Shown here: positions 58,438 through 64,000 of the stretch, piece by piece
Numbering within the stretch: position 1 is the first letter of the stretch
Layout of the letters: each line of letters begins with the position of its first letter
Source of the DNA: Raffaelea ambrosiae
Lineage: Eukaryota > Ascomycota > Sordariomycetes > Ophiostomatales > Ophiostomataceae
Direction: 5' to 3'
Assembly: GCA_002778195.1 (NCBI GenBank)
Contig: PCDI01000004.1
Location: 1,124,733-1,188,732, forward strand
DNA length: 64,000 nucleotides
Notes under the pieces: model-generated
Databases searched by the model: none
What the model was told of the DNA's origin: nothing
The model's input: the letters and a program-made list of their open reading frames with translations, nothing else
Position numbers and translations under genes: made by a program

Positions 58438-59283
58438 AGAAAAAAAAAAGGACGTGGACGGACGAAACGAACCTTATATCTAGATGGGAGAACGACCGAA
58501 AAAAAAAACCCTCCGAGAAAAATAAACCCCTCCGACGACAACGGAGAAAAAAATACAAAACCAACCAAACCAACCACTACGAACCCTTTTTGTGATCAAG
58601 AATAAGACGGAGGGGCTTTATTATAATAAGCCTTTTCCATCCCAATTCTTGTTCTGTACTTTTTTTTTCCCCTACCTGTTATTTTTTTTTTTTTGTTTAT
58701 GTATCCGTGTTTGTTTTCGCTAGGAGGAGGAGAGTGCGAGGTAAAGGATGGAAGCGGCATTTAGAGAAACAGAAAAAGAAACAGCAGAAAAATTCACAAC
58801 ATGGACGCAAACTCTCTAGCAATCTTTCGTGTGGAGCAGCAGCTGGCCGTTTCCTGAATTGCCGTTTTGTTGTTGCCATTGAAAGACAAGCGAACGCGGA
58901 ACGGGGAAAAGAGGGAAACGGAACCCATTGTCACAAAGGGCGACTCTGTGTATATAATGCCTCACCAAATCTAAAGTCATCACCTAACCTTGACCTCCCC
59001 TTGATGAACGTTTCTTGATACGTGTTATGTTCTTATGCGGCCGAAGATGATTATCTCTACCTCTTGAAGCCGTGCTTGGGCTCATCTTCTTTTTTCGTGA
59101 GATGTCTTTGTTGTCTATGGTGTGTATTTATTCCGTTACAATTTCGTGAATCCTCGTTCTTCTGTCTGATATGCCGTGCGTATGTGTATGCTTGTAGGAC
59201 CTCGAACCTCTCCCCCAATTCACTTGACTAAGAATCCCATGTCTATGTTGTAAAAAAAAAAAAAAATCTTTATCACCCCCCGT
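58438..59283. other. Convergent 3' flanks of atp5 and the GH63-like gene
   Basis: A/T homopolymer-rich 3' UTR-like sequence; no gene recognised. Confidence 0.5.
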
Positions 59284-62200
59284 TTATTCGTCTGCGTGTG
59301 CTTCAATCTCGTCTCCTTCGTGGTATCCGTCGGCACTTCGCTCGGTCCGGATCCGCTCCAGCTGTTCCGAGATGTAGTGGTGGAGATGCAGGTCAGCCTC
59401 AGACCGCTGCCGCACCCGTTCGGGATCCTGCATGAACATGGATCCGGTTCGCGAGGCACGGCGGGTCAGAGGCGCGCTGTCCTCTTGATCGTCGCCAGAG
59501 GCATCGCCGTCCATGTCGGCACCAATGTAGAAGTCACTGCGTGCGCCCAGAGAACGAGCGGTGGATGACCGGCGGATGCGCGGCATGGAGGGCGAGCGCG
59601 GCGTGTGCGGCGTGCTGGTCTTTTCGTAGCGGTGGAAAATGTCATCAAAGTAGTGGTTCATGCCAACCGCCGGTGTCCGGGGCGTTTGTGGGAGGCGGCA
59701 CGTTACACTAAAGTCCTTGTTAGCCAAAGAAGCCAGTTCTCTAATAGCGGAGCAACAGCACAACAAAAAAGAAGAAGGGAAAAAAAAGAGAGAGAAGAGA
59801 CACTTACCCAGTGTCGTGGATCATTCTGGCAATGAGGCCTGTCCATCCACACTGGTGCGTAGCACCCAGGCCTCGTCCTGTGTCTCCGTCAAAGTACTCA
59901 TAGAACCATAGATGGTCTTTCCAGAGGGGATCAAAGTCCAGGACATCGTTGCCGTTGTTGATGCTGCGGCGGCCGTTGTCGCCACGCGCCATCAGATGCT
60001 GCAGGCGGTGCTGGAGCTCCTCCGACACCCGGCCCAGGTGCATGTAGTCCCCGGAGCCCACGGGACACTCCACCTGCAGCGAGTCGCCAAAGAACATGTA
60101 GAACCGCTGCAAGGCCTCGATGAGCAGATAGTTGACACACATCCACACCGGGCCGCGCCAGTTGCTGTTGCCACCGAACAGCCCGCTGTCCGAGTCGCCC
60201 GGCACGTAGCTCACCGTGAACTTTTGGCCATTGACGTCCATGGAGTACGGATGGTCCTGGTGATACTTGGATAGCGACCGGATGCCGTGGGGACTCAGGA
60301 ACTCCTCCTCGTCGAGCATCCGCCGCAGCAGCCGCTGGAGGCGCTCTTTGCTGACGATGGACAGCAGGATGCGGTTGCCCTTGCCGCGCTTGCGGATGGA
60401 GGCCATGTTGCGCTCGGCCACGTCACACTTGTTATTGATGAACCATTCGAGGCGGCGCTTGAAGGCGGGCAGCCGATTGACCAGCTCTGGCTCCAGAGTA
60501 AGGGTGGCGTACATGGGGATCAGGCCGACCAGCGACCGGACCGGCAGCTGCTGGATCCACGGGCCACCCCAGGAAATGGCATCGTAGTAGAAGCCGTCCT
60601 CGTCGTTCCACAGAGACTTCTCGTCCTTCTCGCCCATGCGGAAGGTCATGGCATCGCTGATGAGAATAAAGTGCTCAAAGAACTTGGTGGCCATGTCTTC
60701 GTAGGTGCGCCGATACTTGGCCAGCTCGAGGCAGATGTTGAGCATGCACAGACAGTAAAAGGCCATCCAGCCGGTGCTGTCTGCCTGCTCCAGGACACCG
60801 CCAGTGGGCAGGGGCTCGGAGCGGTTGAACAGGCCAATGTTGTCCAGGCCCAAGAAGCCTCCCTCAAAGACATTCTTGCCGTCCGTGTCTTTGCGGTTGA
60901 CCCACCAGGTGAAGTTGAGCAGGAGCTTCTGGAAGACGCGCTCCAAAAAGTCCAGGTCCTGGCGGCCGTAGATCTTGCGCTCAATCTTGAACACGCGGAA
61001 GGTGGCCCACGCGTGCACGGGCGGGTTGACGTCGCCAAAGTTCCACTCGTAGGCCGGCAGCTGGCCGTTGGGGTGGCAGTACCATTCGCGCGTGTAGAGA
61101 TCCAGCTGCTTCTTGGCGAATTCGGGATCGATCATGGCGAGTGTGATGCAGTGGAAGCTGGAGTCCCAGGCGGCAAAGAAGGGGTATTCCCAGGAGTCGG
61201 GCATGGAGAGGATGTCGTCGCAGTGCATGTGCCTCCACTGGGTGTTGCGAATGGCGGCGCGGCTTGCCGGCGGCGGTGGCTGTGTCGGGTCGCCGTTTGC
61301 CCACTGGTCCCAGATGAAGAGGTAATGCTGCTTGCACCACATCATGCCGGCAAAGGCCTGGCGCTGAATGTTGCGCAGATCCTCGGTCATGGGCAGCGGG
61401 CTGATGCGGTAGTAGAAGTCGTCGGCCTCCTCGATCTTGGCATCGATGAGGTCGTCGACCTCCTCTTCGTCGAGGAACGTTTCGTTCCGTTTGGAAAACC
61501 GGAAGCGAACGACTGAGTTCACGGTCAGTGGAAGAGAAACGACGAAAAGAAGAGACGGGTGTGGAGCAGCTTACCAGCACATTCGCCCGGGGCCACACCG
61601 CCGGCTTCGTTAAAGGCAAACCACCCGGCACACTTGGTGCCTTTTTTGGCTGGGTTGACGGCGTCCTTCTTGCCATCCACAATGTAGTGGTGGAATGCGT
61701 CCTTGACGTAGTCGGTGGTGTTCTTCCCGTCGTACAGATCGGCAAAGTTGGTGTCGTTGTCGGTAAAGAGCATCTCGGGCAGGACGTCCTGGCCGCTGGG
61801 ACCGACGCTGGGGGAGGGCGCCATGAGCAGGTAGCGGTCGCCGAGGGCGTGGTGGTGTGTCCTGACAGTGTTTTCCTCGTAGAGCTCGATGCTGGGCTTG
61901 TGCTCGGGCTTCTCGCGGCCCCATGCCCAGGTGTTGCGGAACCACACATGGGGGATGATGTGAATGGGCGCCGGCTCGGGGCCGCGGTTCCAGGCGGTGA
62001 CGCGGAAGACAAGGGCCTCCGGGTCGTCGTCTTCCTTGGCGGTCTCAATGATGATGTCCCAGTAGCGGTTGTCTTTGAAGACGCCAGTGTCGAGGATCTG
62101 GTACTCCTTGTCCTCTTTGGATCGCTTGGCGTTCTCCTCGAGGAGATCTTTGTAGGGAAACTCGGCCTGGGGGTATTTGTAGAGGTATTTCATGTAGGAG

Positions 62201-62908
62201 TGCTAGGTATCATGTTAGTGTGACATCCTGCACGTGTCTGATTTTCGTCGTCGGAGGGTGCCTACTGTCTAAGGAAGCGAAAAAAAGGGGTGTGTTAGTA
62301 TTTGTCTCGCCTGTCTCGTCTCTCTATTATTCCTGGACCCGACTTACTGGTGTGTTGTCAAGGTGGAAATGTGCTTCCTTGATGCTCTCGCCATGGTTGC
62401 CCTGCGGGTTGGACAGACCAAAGAGGCGCTCCTTGAGAAAGGGACTGCAGCTGTGTTAGCAAGAGACACAAGCACGCTTGGAAGGGCCAACCCACTCCTT
62501 CTCGTTCCAAAAGGCAAAGGCAATGTTCTCGAGGCCGTGCGTGTCGCTGACACCCGCGATGCCATCCTCGCCCCAGCGATAAGCTCGCGACCGCGCATGT
62601 TCGTGTGGAAAATCTGGTATTTCTGCTTAGCAGGCTGCAGTCGGAACGGTGGGAGGGTTGGGGCCAGGAAACTCACGACTCCAGGCATCGCCATCTGGGC
62701 TGTAATCCTCGCGCACTGGTCTCTGTTAGCAATGTGAACTGGGCAGCCCAGCGAAAGCAGCACCACAATGGAAGAGTTCCTTACCTGTCGCCCACTGCCG
62801 TTCCGAAACGTATGGTCCCCATTTCTTCCAGTACTTTTCCCGCTTGCGATCTTCCCTGAGGCGCTTCTCCTCCTCGGTGAGGTACTCGTGGCCGTCGACA
62901 AGAACCAT
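59284..62908 (-). CDS. GH63-like (six-hairpin) glucosidase family protein
   Basis: Exons 62785-62908, 62677-62715, 62496-62613, 62348-62444, 62266-62268 (3 nt), 61575-62202, 59808-61512 and 59284-59707 give 1045 aa with every phase matching. N-terminal blocks: [63 protein letters not shown] and [20 protein letters not shown]. The C-terminal GH63 (alpha/alpha)6 domain has [79 protein letters not shown] and [19 protein letters not shown]. There is no signal peptide or membrane anchor, so it is likely cytosolic, unlike ER glucosidase I. The last 140 residues are a Ser/Thr/Pro/Arg-rich tail. Substrate unknown; relatives act on alpha-glucosides or glucosyl/mannosylglycerate. Confidence 0.85.
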
Positions 62909-63926
62909 GGCTGCTGGCAGTACAACGGGTGCAAACAAATACGAGGGAGGGAGTTTGCCGCGACAATTCAGACAGCAGAGACTCGAATGCTCATAGGAAA
63001 AGGCTGGAAACCAAAGAAACCCCGAAGAAACCCAAAAAAGACGCAGTGGGAGTGACCAGCAACTGCAGGACCTTGGGTTTGTCAGGATTCCACGATGTCG
63101 GAAAACCGCATTACTATGTACTATGTAATGTGGGCTGGAGCTAAGAGCTGGCTTTAAGCTAGTTATCGCTGTAGTTTTTTGTTTCTGCTCCCGTCCCTCC
63201 CACTATTAGTGCCCCTTGCAGATAAGCCGGATGGCGCATAGCTCCAGCGGCAAAATAAATTGCATGTGTGCTGCGTTCCAGGGTCAGTCAGACCTGCACA
63301 GAAGAACGACCCCACCCGCCAATGGAGAGATAGCACGGTGGGGTAGTATCAGAAGCATTTGCCATTCCAGCTATTGGCGCCAAACTCGGTGCCGAAACCT
63401 GCCAAAAACAGCAGCCACGCCAGGGAGGAAGGAACGACGCAACCGGACGAGACATCCAGTCGTGAGGCCCCATGGAAACGAGACAAGTCGCGCACCTGTC
63501 TTTTGCCTCGTTGCGCCTGGCAATGTACACGGCAATTCTTTCGATGAGCTGCAGCCGCTGACAGGTCCAAAACAACAACCGGCGCCTATCTGCAGGACAG
63601 CTCTGTAGCCTTGCAGCGCTAATTCACTTCCTGGGAACGACCTGCAGTAAAAGAGACCGCATGCATGCACAGAGCAGCTATATATATATATAGCTTGCTC
63701 TATGCGGGAATTCGCCCCCGTGCCATGCTTCGCTTGAAAGAGAAGTAAAAAAGACCACCATAACCGCCGTGTGTGGATGCAAAAACTAATACAGTGCCCA
63801 ATAACTTCCCATCAACCTCCCAACCGTTGGCGCTTCCCTGGACGGTCCCAACATATAAATCTTCGAACCCCATATAATTCCAAACATGAGCCCCTTGTCC
63901 CTTGCAGACACTCCTGCACCTTTTTT
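62909..63926. other. Intergenic region at the right end
   Basis: Two overlapping TACTATGTA motifs lie at 63112-63127, a (TA)n run near 63681-63692 and a TATA-like ACATATAAAT at about 63850. No gene recognised. It is probably the divergent promoter of the GH63-like gene and the next gene to the right. Confidence 0.45.
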
Positions 63927-64000
63927 ATGTTGTCTCTGAGCAACACCACACTGGTCAGTCCGCTCGAGGCTACATCTCCTGCGGCCGCAGTCGTCCCTGT
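63927..64000 (+). CDS. Possible gene start, truncated by the window end
   Basis: An ATG at 63927, about 75 bp after a TATA-like element, opens a frame that runs to the window edge (MLSLSNTTLVSPLEATSPAA then AVVP). Only 24 codons are visible, so neither the family nor the reality of the gene can be judged. Confidence 0.3.
   Translation, partial: MLSLSNTTLVSPLEATSPAAAVVP

Noticed and set aside
60287..61516. 409-aa open frame antisense to the GH63-like gene
   Set aside because: Same shadow effect; no start context, splice logic or domain.

Overview
This is a nuclear segment of a filamentous ascomycete (Pezizomycotina, most likely Sordariomycetes). Genes are intron-rich with short GT..AG introns, usually carrying a CTAAC/CTGAC branch site near the acceptor. 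They sit on both strands without operons, and the conserved proteins (nuo-78, enolase, MOB1, LSM1, OSCP, PPE1) have the sequence style of that group. The species cannot be named from the window. Splice models below were built by hand; in each, the exon phases add up and the reading frame closes.

Layout. 1-25 kb is mostly housekeeping: a BUB1/MadBub checkpoint kinase, an Apn1-type AP endonuclease converging on it, a repeat-bearing gap with a possible cysteine-rich microprotein gene, an unrecognised gene, tRNA-dihydrouridine synthase 2, PP2A methylesterase, a TRP/flavin-carrier membrane protein, a second unrecognised gene, and the 78-kDa subunit of complex I. 25.8-44 kb is more accessory. It holds a decayed gene relic, a cupin protein, a Zn2Cys6 regulator, a polysaccharide deacetylase, an APC amino-acid permease, two tandem paralogues of an O-fucosyltransferase-like type II membrane protein, a Ser/Thr-rich single-pass surface protein and an AsaB/CmcJ-like oxygenase. 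45-63 kb returns to conserved genes: an Sds3-like chromatin subunit, LSM1, a secreted six-hairpin glycosidase, MOB1, enolase, ATP synthase OSCP and a large GH63-like protein. A possible gene start lies at the right edge.

How the genes work together. They do not form one pathway. BUB1 and MOB1 act in mitosis (spindle checkpoint, mitotic exit/septation). nuo-78 and OSCP belong to oxidative phosphorylation, enolase to glycolysis. DUS2 and LSM1 act on RNA. The accessory middle looks like a patchwork of secretion, surface and transport functions; no backbone synthase (PKS, NRPS or terpene cyclase) is present, so I do not call a metabolite cluster.

The most interesting observations are an apparent 3-nt exon in the GH63-like gene and a 6-nt exon in the six-hairpin glycosidase gene. 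Others are the tandem O-fucosyltransferase-like pair, a 9-mer (TACTATGTA) strongly over-represented in intergenic DNA, a tandem repeat next to a perfect hairpin upstream of APN1, and a cysteine-rich microprotein candidate.
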